Shown piece by piece: positions 56,124 through 64,000 of a DNA stretch of 64,000 nt; within the stretch, counting starts at the first letter, position 1; each line of letters opens with the position of its first letter. The DNA comes from Pseudomonas sp. CHM02. Its GTDB lineage: Bacteria > Pseudomonadota > Gammaproteobacteria > Pseudomonadales > Pseudomonadaceae. The notes below the pieces were generated by a model. That model ran no database searches. It had not been told where the DNA came from and saw only the letters and a list, made by a program, of their open reading frames with translations. Made by a program: the position numbers and the translations under genes. Location: assembly GCF_000612585.1 (NCBI RefSeq), contig NZ_JFCA01000004.1, positions 111,090-175,089 of the forward strand, read 5' to 3'.

Positions 56124-56233
56124 ATATCGTTGAGTGAGAGCGCAAGCACCGTCGAAGGAGTAGATGGACGCTGCGAAGGGATGCCGAGAAACCGTCGGCG
56201 GTATTGATACGAGGTTAGCCAGAGAGGCAGCTG

Positions 56234-59200
56234 ATGTCGCAACTCATCAAAATTGTACTGATCGATTCACTATGTGCGGGCGCCAAAGCAGAGCTTGTCA
56301 TGGAAGGTAACACCAGCGTCACGGGTGAAAACGGAATCGGAAAGTCGTCCTTCATAAAGCTCATCCCTGTGTTTTATGGCGCGTCTCCAGGGCGCTTGGT
56401 GAAGGCTGGAACCAACCGTGAGAGCTTTGCCAACTGGTATCTCCCACGTTCCTCGAGCTTCATCGTGTTTGAATACGTGAACTTTGCTGGCGATGCTCGC
56501 TGCGCGATCATGCATCGTAGCGGGGAAGGGTATGCATATCGACTGGTATCAAGCGCTTGGAGCCCGGAACTTCTCTACCGCGACTATGATGCAGGCCTGT
56601 TGGTACTTCCAGGCGAACTACATGGCCACCTGACCCACCTTGGGATCGCCTGTTCCCCTGAGCTGCAACCGTACCACTACCGGCAGATCATTCAATTCAA
56701 TAGCGGCACAGCCCATCTGGAGAAAATCACCGACGCTACCAAGCGCAAGCTGATCGTGAGTCTGCGGATGGGCTTCTCACTCGCACCAAAGCGCAAGGAC
56801 TTCAACGGCATCGATTTTGTGACTCTGGCGCTTATCGAGAGCGGCGGCACCTTCGACACGATGAAGGCAACCATGGCCGAAATCCTTCAGCAGGACAACG
56901 CAGATCCAAGCCGCACTCTAATGATGCTCAACGCGCAGCCGTTCAGGAATGTCATTGAAAACCGCGCGGGCTATCTCCTGATGGAGTCGCTGAAACCCGT
57001 GATATTTGAAATGAATCGCCACTGCCACGAGTTTCGTGCAGTCCTGCGGCAGTTGGGCGTGCACAAGCGCCGAGCACTCATGGTCGAAGAGAAACTCAAG
57101 GAACGACAAAACGGTCGAGTGGAAGCGCTGGCCCAGCTCAGTTCAGAAGATGAGCAGCTACAAAACCGTAACCGAGATCATATGAGTGCACTCAGCGGTC
57201 TAAAGGGCGAAGCTCAGACCCTGGTGACAGAGGCGGAGTCCTGGCAGCATCGGTTCAACGAAAAGCGGGATCGCTACCTGCAAAATCGTACACAGGCGCT
57301 CTCGGAGGAATTCGACCAGCTTGGGGAGATACGAGACCAGTTACACCTCAAGCAAGAACATCAGGTCAAATTGAACCGCCAAGGGGCTGACATCCGAAGC
57401 GTGTTTCTGGAACTCGAAGCGGCTGCGAAGCAGGCTGCTGCTGATGGAAAGAGTGCTGCGTTCTCCAAGTACCATGCGTCCTCACACGCGATCCAACAAC
57501 GGCATCAGGAGTTGTCCGCTACTCAAGATAAATTGCTTGATGAGAGACGGGTCGCTCATGAGGACGAGCTCGCCGTGCACCAGCAAGAACAGCTCCAGGC
57601 AACTGGTACTCAGGCTCGCGAGCTTGCACGTGCTGAACAACTCAAGTCCCTCAGCGCGCTTCCTGACGCCCAGATCGCGCTGGATGCATCCCAAAAGGGT
57701 ATCAATGAGCAAATGCTGCTCATTGCCGAGTTTCAAAACGCGCTGAGTGTTGTATCAGCCGAGGTAGAGAGCCTATCGCTGGAACGACAGACCCGCGCTG
57801 CGGAGTATAGCGGCTTGCAAGCCAGGCGAGACGCGCTGGTCGAGTCCAGAAATACCATCAAGCTGCAGATCAACGCCGGTGCCGAAACATTGCTTGGTTT
57901 CCTGCGACGGCATCACCCTACCTGGACAGATAATATCGCTCGACTTGTCCCGACAGAGACATTGATGCGTACGGATTTGAATCCCGCGCTGCTAGAGGCA
58001 GTTCAAGAAAGTCTCTACGGTGTTGAGATCAATCTCGACGTGCTCCCCCAGGCCACTGTTGCCAGTGTTCGCGCTCTCGAAGCTGAGGTCGTTTTATTGA
58101 CCACCCAGATTGGAGCGCTCGGCACTGATATGGAGGTGATAGAGCGACAGCAGCGAGGAGTAGAAGATCGCCTGCGCCAGACAGGTATCCGGGCGTCGGC
58201 AGCTCAAAAAGAACTGACCAATGCGAGTCTGGATCTGGAGACGCTAAAAGGGGATCACGCCGGTTTGGTTGATCGGGCTCGCGACGAGGTCGTGCAGGAA
58301 CTCGAGATACAGGCGGCCCGCGTCTTGGAAGCAGCACATCGGCTTGAATTGATCGCCAGCCACCTAGACAGTTTGAAAAAACGGCACAGGCAGGAAATTA
58401 GTGACCTGCAAGGTGAAGCAGACAAGTCTCGACTGCAGTTGACTCAGGATCAGTCTCGGGCCGAGCTGGAACTGCAGACCGCAGAAGAACGGGTCGACGC
58501 CACCCTCGCGGCGGAACTGGAACGAGCTTTGGCAGATCTTGAAGCCCAGCTCAAATCAGCTGGAGTTGATGACACGGCGAGCAAGCGGCTTGGCGCCGAG
58601 ATTGCTGAGCTGGAGAAAACGATCAAACGTTTAAGGGATCATGAATCGGAGATCGATGGCTATCGACTTTGGGTTAGAGAATCAGTACCAGCAGTTCCTG
58701 AACGTAAGGCGGCGTTGGCTCGCGCAATCGCAGAGTTTGAGCGGATCAGTCGCGCCATTGAACAATGGCAACTTGAGCTACGGGCTGCGCAAAAAACGAT
58801 TTCCGAGCGTCGCAAGGCATTGGTCACCGAAGGGCACGCCGATGACCAGGAGCTAGGTGCAGTATCACGGGTACTGCGCGATCTTGAACAGATTGACGCA
58901 GCCGCTGAGGCCCACTTGGGTTCTACGCTGAAGGCTGCAGACATCGAGGATGAGGTCGGCAAGCTCAAACGTCGCAAATCAGAACACCACCGCAAAGGCG
59001 CCGAGCTTTATCGCGACGTTCACCATCGTTTCGTCAGAGAACGGCTGGTGCATACGCCGCAGGGCGCGGCCATCGAACAGATCATCAATCACGCCTCAAA
59101 CAGTGCATATGTGCTTGAGCTGGCGTGGTTGGAAGCCGCTGCGAATCTCCAGGAATACATTGAGATATCTCACCCTGACCAGAAAACCAAGCTGATTATT

Positions 59201-59959
59201 CAGGCTAAAAACCTCTCAGACGAGCTCTGCGATAACCGCTCGAAGCTGCAGCACCTGCACCGAAGCATTTTGAAGTTAGGAAAGGACGCGACAGAGAAGG
59301 CGAGCGAGGTACTCGGCTCTTTCGCCCAAATCCGCCAGTTTGAGTTCAAAGTTTCATCACGCATCCATGAGATGTCGTTTTGGGACGACATGACGAACTA
59401 CGAGCAGCAGTACAAGCGGTGGAGTGGGATGGGAGGTGATTATCTACCAACTGATGGCTTCATGGACGCCTTGCGCACCGTGGAACGCCAGATTGAAGGC
59501 GGTGCGTTCACGTCTAAGCTTTCCGATTGTTTCGATGTCTCCGTCACCTGCAACGACCAAGGCAGGGTGAAAGTCGCGACAAATAACGCAGAGCTGATCC
59601 ACCTCAGCAGCACAGGGCTGACGAAGATCATCGTGGCCATGATCTACGTATCGCTGTTCGAGCTTTTGCGAAATGAGGCGGATTTTCAGATGTCGATCCC
59701 CATCGACGAAGCATTGGAGCTGTCACCAGAAAACTACGTTGCGCTGGTCAACTACTTCAATGATCGCGGGCTTTCCATGTTGGCATGCTTTCCTGGAGGC
59801 GCGCCGGAGCTGCTCCGGCAGTTTAATAATCGGTACAGCCTGGAGCGCCGGTCTGACACCGATTCGATTGTGGTCAAGGAGTACGGCATGGAGGAAAAGG
59901 ACGAGCTTGATGACCTTAACGATGCACTGGGAAACGATGATCGGAAGGATGCACAATGA
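56234..59959 (+). CDS. SMC-like coiled-coil ATPase (JetC/MksB-like)
   Basis: A 1241-residue protein with a split ATPase head. Walker A GENGIGKSS is at 31-39. The segment from about 270 to 1060 is mostly heptad-rich Glu/Leu/Gln/Arg coiled coil, interrupted near 530-620 by a compact region that could be the hinge. The C-terminal head has a signature-like HLSSTGLTK at 1123-1131 and Walker B SIPIDEALEL with D1158 and E1159. This is the layout of condensin-type SMC proteins, and the signature helix resembles JetC/MksB rather than Smc or Rad50. It should form a DNA-loop-extruding dimer with the next three products. First gene of the operon. Confidence 0.88.
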   Translation: MSQLIKIVLIDSLCAGAKAELVMEGNTSVTGENGIGKSSFIKLIPVFYGASPGRLVKAGTNRESFANWYLPRSSSFIVFEYVNFAGDARCAIMHRSGEGYAYRLVSSAWSPELLYRDYDAGLLVLPGELHGHLTHLGIACSPELQPYHYRQIIQFNSGTAHLEKITDATKRKLIVSLRMGFSLAPKRKDFNGIDFVTLALIESGGTFDTMKATMAEILQQDNADPSRTLMMLNAQPFRNVIENRAGYLLMESLKPVIFEMNRHCHEFRAVLRQLGVHKRRALMVEEKLKERQNGRVEALAQLSSEDEQLQNRNRDHMSALSGLKGEAQTLVTEAESWQHRFNEKRDRYLQNRTQALSEEFDQLGEIRDQLHLKQEHQVKLNRQGADIRSVFLELEAAAKQAAADGKSAAFSKYHASSHAIQQRHQELSATQDKLLDERRVAHEDELAVHQQEQLQATGTQARELARAEQLKSLSALPDAQIALDASQKGINEQMLLIAEFQNALSVVSAEVESLSLERQTRAAEYSGLQARRDALVESRNTIKLQINAGAETLLGFLRRHHPTWTDNIARLVPTETLMRTDLNPALLEAVQESLYGVEINLDVLPQATVASVRALEAEVVLLTTQIGALGTDMEVIERQQRGVEDRLRQTGIRASAAQKELTNASLDLETLKGDHAGLVDRARDEVVQELEIQAARVLEAAHRLELIASHLDSLKKRHRQEISDLQGEADKSRLQLTQDQSRAELELQTAEERVDATLAAELERALADLEAQLKSAGVDDTASKRLGAEIAELEKTIKRLRDHESEIDGYRLWVRESVPAVPERKAALARAIAEFERISRAIEQWQLELRAAQKTISERRKALVTEGHADDQELGAVSRVLRDLEQIDAAAEAHLGSTLKAADIEDEVGKLKRRKSEHHRKGAELYRDVHHRFVRERLVHTPQGAAIEQIINHASNSAYVLELAWLEAAANLQEYIEISHPDQKTKLIIQAKNLSDELCDNRSKLQHLHRSILKLGKDATEKASEVLGSFAQIRQFEFKVSSRIHEMSFWDDMTNYEQQYKRWSGMGGDYLPTDGFMDALRTVERQIEGGAFTSKLSDCFDVSVTCNDQGRVKVATNNAELIHLSSTGLTKIIVAMIYVSLFELLRNEADFQMSIPIDEALELSPENYVALVNYFNDRGLSMLACFPGGAPELLRQFNNRYSLERRSDTDSIVVKEYGMEEKDELDDLNDALGNDDRKDAQ

Positions 59960-60618
59960 GCCCACTGAGAGACGTACTGAGTAAGCTTCTTGCCGGGGGC
60001 TTCATTTGCCAATATGCCTATCCAGAGCTTCACCGCCAGCTACGAGAGTCTGATTTTGCGGCCAGCGTCGAGAGTGCGCTCGCGCCCCTGGGGCGAAAAT
60101 TGGCAACACTCGGTGAGCCCGAGGCTCCCGATACGTTCTTTGCACGGTTTATTGACCTTTCTGAACCTGTAGATCGAGAAGCGGCAACGGCGCAACTGAT
60201 CGAGCTACGCGACCAGATTCGGCCTTGCCTTGAATTCATCCGGCTAATCAATCGTGCGGGACGCAGTGAGACATGCCTGGCCCCGGGCGACGTCATTTCA
60301 TTCGCCGACATGCTGGACTCAATCGAGAATCATCCCACCTACCGTACGCAGCTCTGGGATCTCAGCGGGTACGACTTTTTCAACAAATCCAAAAGCGGTA
60401 AGGACAACAACGACAGGCTCAAACTTGTCCTTCGCGCATTGGCTGACGCCGGGTACATCGTCAAGCGCAACAGCGAGTCGGCGAACTACATCGCCACAGG
60501 CAAGATGGGCTACGTTCATACGATCTTGGCGTGGATAGCCGAATACAACTCGCTCAGCCTCGACATCGGTGCCAGCGACCAATCGCATACTGAACATCAG
60601 GGAGGGCTCAATTTGTGA
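59956..60618 (+). CDS. KITE-like/MksE-like subunit (JetB-like)
   Basis: A 220-residue protein overlapping the SMC stop by ATGA. The N-terminal helices (DVLSKLLAGGFICQYAYPEL) and C-terminal winged-helix-like segment (DRLKLVLRALADAGYIVKRN, then YIATGKMGYVHTILAWIAEY) match the size and shape of KITE proteins such as MksE and JetB, which bind kleisins. I recognise it by position and architecture more than by motif, since these subunits are poorly conserved. Confidence 0.7.
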   Translation: MSPLRDVLSKLLAGGFICQYAYPELHRQLRESDFAASVESALAPLGRKLATLGEPEAPDTFFARFIDLSEPVDREAATAQLIELRDQIRPCLEFIRLINRAGRSETCLAPGDVISFADMLDSIENHPTYRTQLWDLSGYDFFNKSKSGKDNNDRLKLVLRALADAGYIVKRNSESANYIATGKMGYVHTILAWIAEYNSLSLDIGASDQSHTEHQGGLNL

Positions 60619-61856
60619 AGGAGCCAGACTGGATCGAGCTGGGTGATGCACTCACACGAAATGCACCTTTTCTCGAAGCATTAGCGATGGCAGACGAGGA
60701 CGGAGTGGCGCTGCCTGAGCGACGGACAAAGGGGATTTCCTATCTGATGTCCAAAGGGCTCATCGAAGAAGATGATGAGCTCTACTACCTCAGTGGCTTG
60801 CTGCTGGACGTCGGCGCGCAAATTTCGCTTCAGGGCTTTGGTCGTGCTGCTCCTGACCTGAAAGAATCCCTCATAGCCATTGAGCAGCACTGCGAGGCAT
60901 ACCGTGACGCCAAAGCGGCCAACTCCTCCAATGAGGCCGAACAGCACCTGAAACGATTGACGTACAGCTGCCGTCAAGTCACGAACCACTTACGTAACGA
61001 GCAAGCGCAAACCCGAGCGTTCATCGAAGGGGGGTATGGGTTCTCTCCACGGCTGCGAGATCGGCTGCGAGATATCAATAATGCGATCAACAGGCTCAAA
61101 CGGCTCCACGAAAACCTGGGTTTGTTCACTCATGTAGGCCTTTCAAGTATGGCCGGCAGTGATCGTTCTCTACGGCGTGTCCTCCTGGATAACCTTCTCG
61201 GTGCTGTTTCACGAAACCGCCTCGCTCTGGACGAGATGATCGGACGCTTAGATCGGTTGAGTTTGGCGGTGCGTAAGCGCAATCACATGCGCCAGATAGC
61301 TCATGCCGTTGACCTGTTCCTTCAGGCGGGCAACCCGATTGATCTGGAACCGCTGTTTGACGGCAGAGACGCGGCTGCCTGGGTTCCGGCCGTGGAAATG
61401 ACCTTGGCGGGTAGCGCGTACTGTGACGTCGAGGCAGGGGAGAGCCTGGAGCAGTTAGAACTGTTGATAGCCTCACTCCCTCCTCCGAAAGAGCGACGAA
61501 TCGAACAGCCCGCAAAAGCTCGTGAGTCGAAGGCCGTGATTCCAGCCGACGAGGCCCCCAAGGCTCTTGAGAAACCCTTCGCGCGTGATCATCTCATGCG
61601 CATGCTTGAGGCCCTGAACAAGACCAATCAAGCGCAGTCTGCAGTTGCCTATTGGAGTGCCCATGGCGACAGTGACATCTCGATGAGCATCTGGCTTTAC
61701 GCGCTGGATGGATACGTTCGTCTGCAGTCGGCGGTAGCCAAGGTGCGACACAAACCGCTCAACTACCGGCTCAACCCGACTTATGCCCCATACCCGCGCA
61801 TATCTGCCAACCGGCGTGTCATTGACCTGATTTTGGAAAGAGCTGAGCGGCGATGA
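60615..61856 (+). CDS. Kleisin-like/MksF-like subunit (JetA-like)
   Basis: A 413-residue mostly helical protein with a GTG start overlapping the previous stop (GTGA). An N-terminal winged-helix-like part (LPERRTKGISYLMSKGLIEE) is followed by long amphipathic helices (SCRQVTNHLRNEQAQTRAFI), a charged Ala/Pro-rich linker near residues 290-320, and a C-terminal compact domain (MSIWLYALDGYVRLQSAVAK). That order fits a kleisin bridging two SMC heads. No sequence motif proves it; the assignment rests on gene order, size and helical make-up. Confidence 0.6.
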   Translation: MKEPDWIELGDALTRNAPFLEALAMADEDGVALPERRTKGISYLMSKGLIEEDDELYYLSGLLLDVGAQISLQGFGRAAPDLKESLIAIEQHCEAYRDAKAANSSNEAEQHLKRLTYSCRQVTNHLRNEQAQTRAFIEGGYGFSPRLRDRLRDINNAINRLKRLHENLGLFTHVGLSSMAGSDRSLRRVLLDNLLGAVSRNRLALDEMIGRLDRLSLAVRKRNHMRQIAHAVDLFLQAGNPIDLEPLFDGRDAAAWVPAVEMTLAGSAYCDVEAGESLEQLELLIASLPPPKERRIEQPAKARESKAVIPADEAPKALEKPFARDHLMRMLEALNKTNQAQSAVAYWSAHGDSDISMSIWLYALDGYVRLQSAVAKVRHKPLNYRLNPTYAPYPRISANRRVIDLILERAERR

Positions 61857-62722
61857 GAATTTTTGACAACATCAGGGCCATCAAACCCGTGGTGATTGCA
61901 ATCAGGCAGGACGCGTGCAAGGTGAAAATCAACGCTACCTGGTTGTCCCTGCACACAACCTACTGCATTGGCAAAAGGCTTGGGGCTACCTACCTGACGC
62001 TGACAAACGCTGAATTGCACACCGTGCGCATGATGCTAGAGAGGGAAACAGGCATAGACGCTCTGGTTGTTAGCATGGAAGAGCTAGAGGGTGACCGCTT
62101 GGCTCTGGCCAAAAAGTCACGTAATGAGAAATTGGCTCGATTGAGGCCCGGGGATTTCGTTGTCATGGCCGCGTCGCTGTCCGGACAAATCCAGTTGGCA
62201 ACTGGCGTTTACAGCCACCCGGCCGGAGGCACTCTGAACGTACCTGCAGAGGAGCTTCACGGCCTCGATACGGTGATTCTGGTAGAGAACCAAGCTGTGA
62301 TGTTCGCGGTCAACGAGTACCACTGGCCAGGCAATGTCATGCACCTACCCATGCTCTTTCGTGGGAGTCCTCAAATCACACCGGCCGCAGTGACGAGAGC
62401 TCTTGCCGGCGTAAAAAACGTCATCTGTTTCCCCGATTTCGACCCTCAAGGTTGGATGAATACGCTGACTGCAAAAGCACAGGGTATTGTCGTGCCGTCG
62501 GCGAACACGATTGCCGAAATCGTCGCCTCCAATTGGGACAAGCCACAGGATTATGAAAACCAGGATGTTGCGCGTGAATGGCTACAACGCGCGACCATAC
62601 CTATGGTGCAAGACATGCTGTTGAAGAAACTGGCATTGTCGCAGGAGTCCATGGCAGGTATGGAGCTGGAATATCTACCACTTAACCCAACGGGTGCTAG
62701 CGACGACATTAATTGTAATTAG
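61853..62722 (+). CDS. Toprim-domain nuclease-like subunit (JetD-like)
   Basis: A 289-residue protein overlapping the kleisin-like gene by ATGA. The C-terminal half is a Toprim fold: E145 in TVILVENQAVMF and the DxD pair D195/D197 in NVICFPDFDPQGWMN, the metal ligands of topoisomerase/primase-type nucleases. In Wadjet systems the Toprim subunit JetD cleaves plasmid DNA after loop extrusion. This protein is shorter than typical JetD (about 380 or more residues), and its first 140 residues do not match the N-terminal domain I know from JetD. Confidence 0.8.
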   Translation: MRIFDNIRAIKPVVIAIRQDACKVKINATWLSLHTTYCIGKRLGATYLTLTNAELHTVRMMLERETGIDALVVSMEELEGDRLALAKKSRNEKLARLRPGDFVVMAASLSGQIQLATGVYSHPAGGTLNVPAEELHGLDTVILVENQAVMFAVNEYHWPGNVMHLPMLFRGSPQITPAAVTRALAGVKNVICFPDFDPQGWMNTLTAKAQGIVVPSANTIAEIVASNWDKPQDYENQDVAREWLQRATIPMVQDMLLKKLALSQESMAGMELEYLPLNPTGASDDINCN

Positions 62723-62737
62723 TGCTCAGTCCTGGAG

Positions 62738-62764
62738 GGTGCCAGGGCGTGGAGCCCTGGCACC
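62738..62764 (+). terminator. Hairpin after the SMC operon
   Basis: GGTGCCAGGGC and GCCCTGGCACC form a perfect 11-base stem with loop GTGGA, 16 bases after the Toprim stop. There is no T tract, so it is a weak intrinsic terminator or a stabilising 3' hairpin. Confidence 0.6.
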
Positions 62765-62941
62765 GTAGTCACACGTTCATACTTCCCGGGACGAAATGCT
62801 AGACGATGACAGAAGGGGCCCCTCTAGTCCGGCTCAAATCCCCTCAGTGGTAGGTATCTGTCTGACAGACCTTGCTGATAGCATCACCACTGCCTTCCGC
62901 TTTCGATGATGCAGCCTACGATACGTGCCAAGCAATCGAAA

Positions 62942-63523
62942 CTAAGGGGCTACCGCGCCGCTAGCAGGGATCGACAGGGTTTTGAAGGTCTCAATCTTCT
63001 CGGATTCCAACTCCTTCAGAATCGTTTCCTTGGCGTCGTTCTTGTCGATAGACCGCCCTGTGTTATCAAAGCTGATCTGCTTGATTCTCAGCTCAATCTC
63101 ACTGTCTTTTTTCTGGCCCGCAGAAAACTCTGGGAAGCTCAGCGAAATGACGCAGTCACCATCCAGGCCCGACGTGCTGAATCGGAATTTTGCATCGATC
63201 CTGTGCAGGCAAAGGCTCGGGCGATAAGACACATCTGAAAGAAAATCAGAGTGCTCAAGGCTGAAGCCCTTCAAGTCCAGATTTCGAATCTTTTCCTTCA
63301 TCCAGTCCAAGGCTGCCGGGAGGAGGATGTCTGGATCGGGCGAGATCCCGATATCGACGACCTCTACAAATGACAGGGCGGTCAACCTACTGTGCTGTGT
63401 GAGCCCTAAGAGATAGCTGAACCTGTTTTGGTTGGTGAAATCGCAAAAACGGATCGATGTCGCCTGCTCACTTTCGCTGATCTGCTTGATCGATTTGAAA
63501 TGTGAAATCAGATGCTTCGACAT
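62942..63523 (-). CDS. Hypothetical protein next to the IS element
   Basis: A 193-residue protein if it starts at ATG 63523 (SKHLISHFKSIKQISESEQA). No family was recognised. It mixes beta-like segments (DCVISLSFPEF, ELRIKQISFDN) with charged helices and has no signal or membrane segment. The frame stays open for 35 codons upstream into the end of the IS element, so the original 5' end may have been cut off by the insertion. Convergent with the SMC operon. Confidence 0.55.
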   Translation of the reverse strand: MSKHLISHFKSIKQISESEQATSIRFCDFTNQNRFSYLLGLTQHSRLTALSFVEVVDIGISPDPDILLPAALDWMKEKIRNLDLKGFSLEHSDFLSDVSYRPSLCLHRIDAKFRFSTSGLDGDCVISLSFPEFSAGQKKDSEIELRIKQISFDNTGRSIDKNDAKETILKELESEKIETFKTLSIPASGAVAP

Positions 63524-63666
63524 CGCTTTGTTGGTTGTCCGTGTTTCTGGCGCAGTGTGTGTGGAAATAAGGATGAGCTCGTCCTGAGCCTTGTTTTTCT
63601 TGTGTAGTGGTCTAATGAAACCGGACACCCATTTAGGCGAGAATGCTCGCCAGATCGAGGTGTCAG

Positions 63667-64000
<334 letters not shown>

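Noticed and set aside
55183..62722. BREX or DISARM interpretation of the WYL-associated cluster
   Set aside because: WYL regulators occur with BREX, but no methyltransferase, PglZ phosphatase, BrxC ATPase or helicase gene is present; the SMC plus Toprim content points to Wadjet/Mks.

Overview
The window looks like chromosomal DNA of a Pseudomonas, most likely of the P. fluorescens group. The grounds are its high GC coding style, an OprD-type porin, REP-type hairpins, an oxaloacetate decarboxylase of the PA4872 type, RlhA and Cdh orthologues, and many LysR/AraC regulators. No rRNA, tRNA, CRISPR array or integrase was seen. This is one reading by eye; no database search was run.

Positions 1-36000 look like ordinary, densely packed genome. 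An antiporter start runs off the left edge, followed by a LysR/aldo-keto reductase pair and cdh. Next is an amino-acid uptake cluster (3137-10000) whose first gene fuses a PLP aminotransferase to an ABC ATPase. A binding protein, two permeases, a DMT exporter, a TetR repressor and a divergent AstE/AotO-like zinc hydrolase follow. Closely related palindromes lie before the fusion gene and before the hydrolase, so the TetR protein probably controls both. Then come an AraC regulator with a secreted alpha/beta hydrolase, a class II aldolase with a haloacid dehalogenase-like protein, and a histidine kinase/response regulator/EAL phosphodiesterase signalling operon. A ribose-type ABC importer with LacI repressor and xylulokinase follows, with two perfect LacI-type palindromes upstream. 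After that are an Lrp regulator with a DMT exporter, rlhA, a RidA protein, a FabF-like synthase, HxlR, OprD, and several SDR/LysR/AraC units.

Positions 36000-54600 are looser, with long gene-poor spacers. They carry a detoxification set: patatin, epoxide hydrolase, two glutathione S-transferases, a ChaC-like glutathione-degrading enzyme, a MexEF-OprN-like RND pump, an MFS pump, an SDR and LysR regulators, one reduced to its DNA-binding domain.

Positions 55183-62722 hold the most striking element: a WYL regulator divergent from four translationally coupled genes. These encode a 1241-residue SMC-like coiled-coil ATPase, a 220-residue KITE/MksE-like protein, a 413-residue kleisin-like protein and a 289-residue Toprim protein. 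The architecture matches the Wadjet/MksBEFG plasmid-defence condensins, but the order and sizes differ from textbook JetABCD. To the right are an unrecognised gene and the left part of an IS3-family element, which runs off the window.
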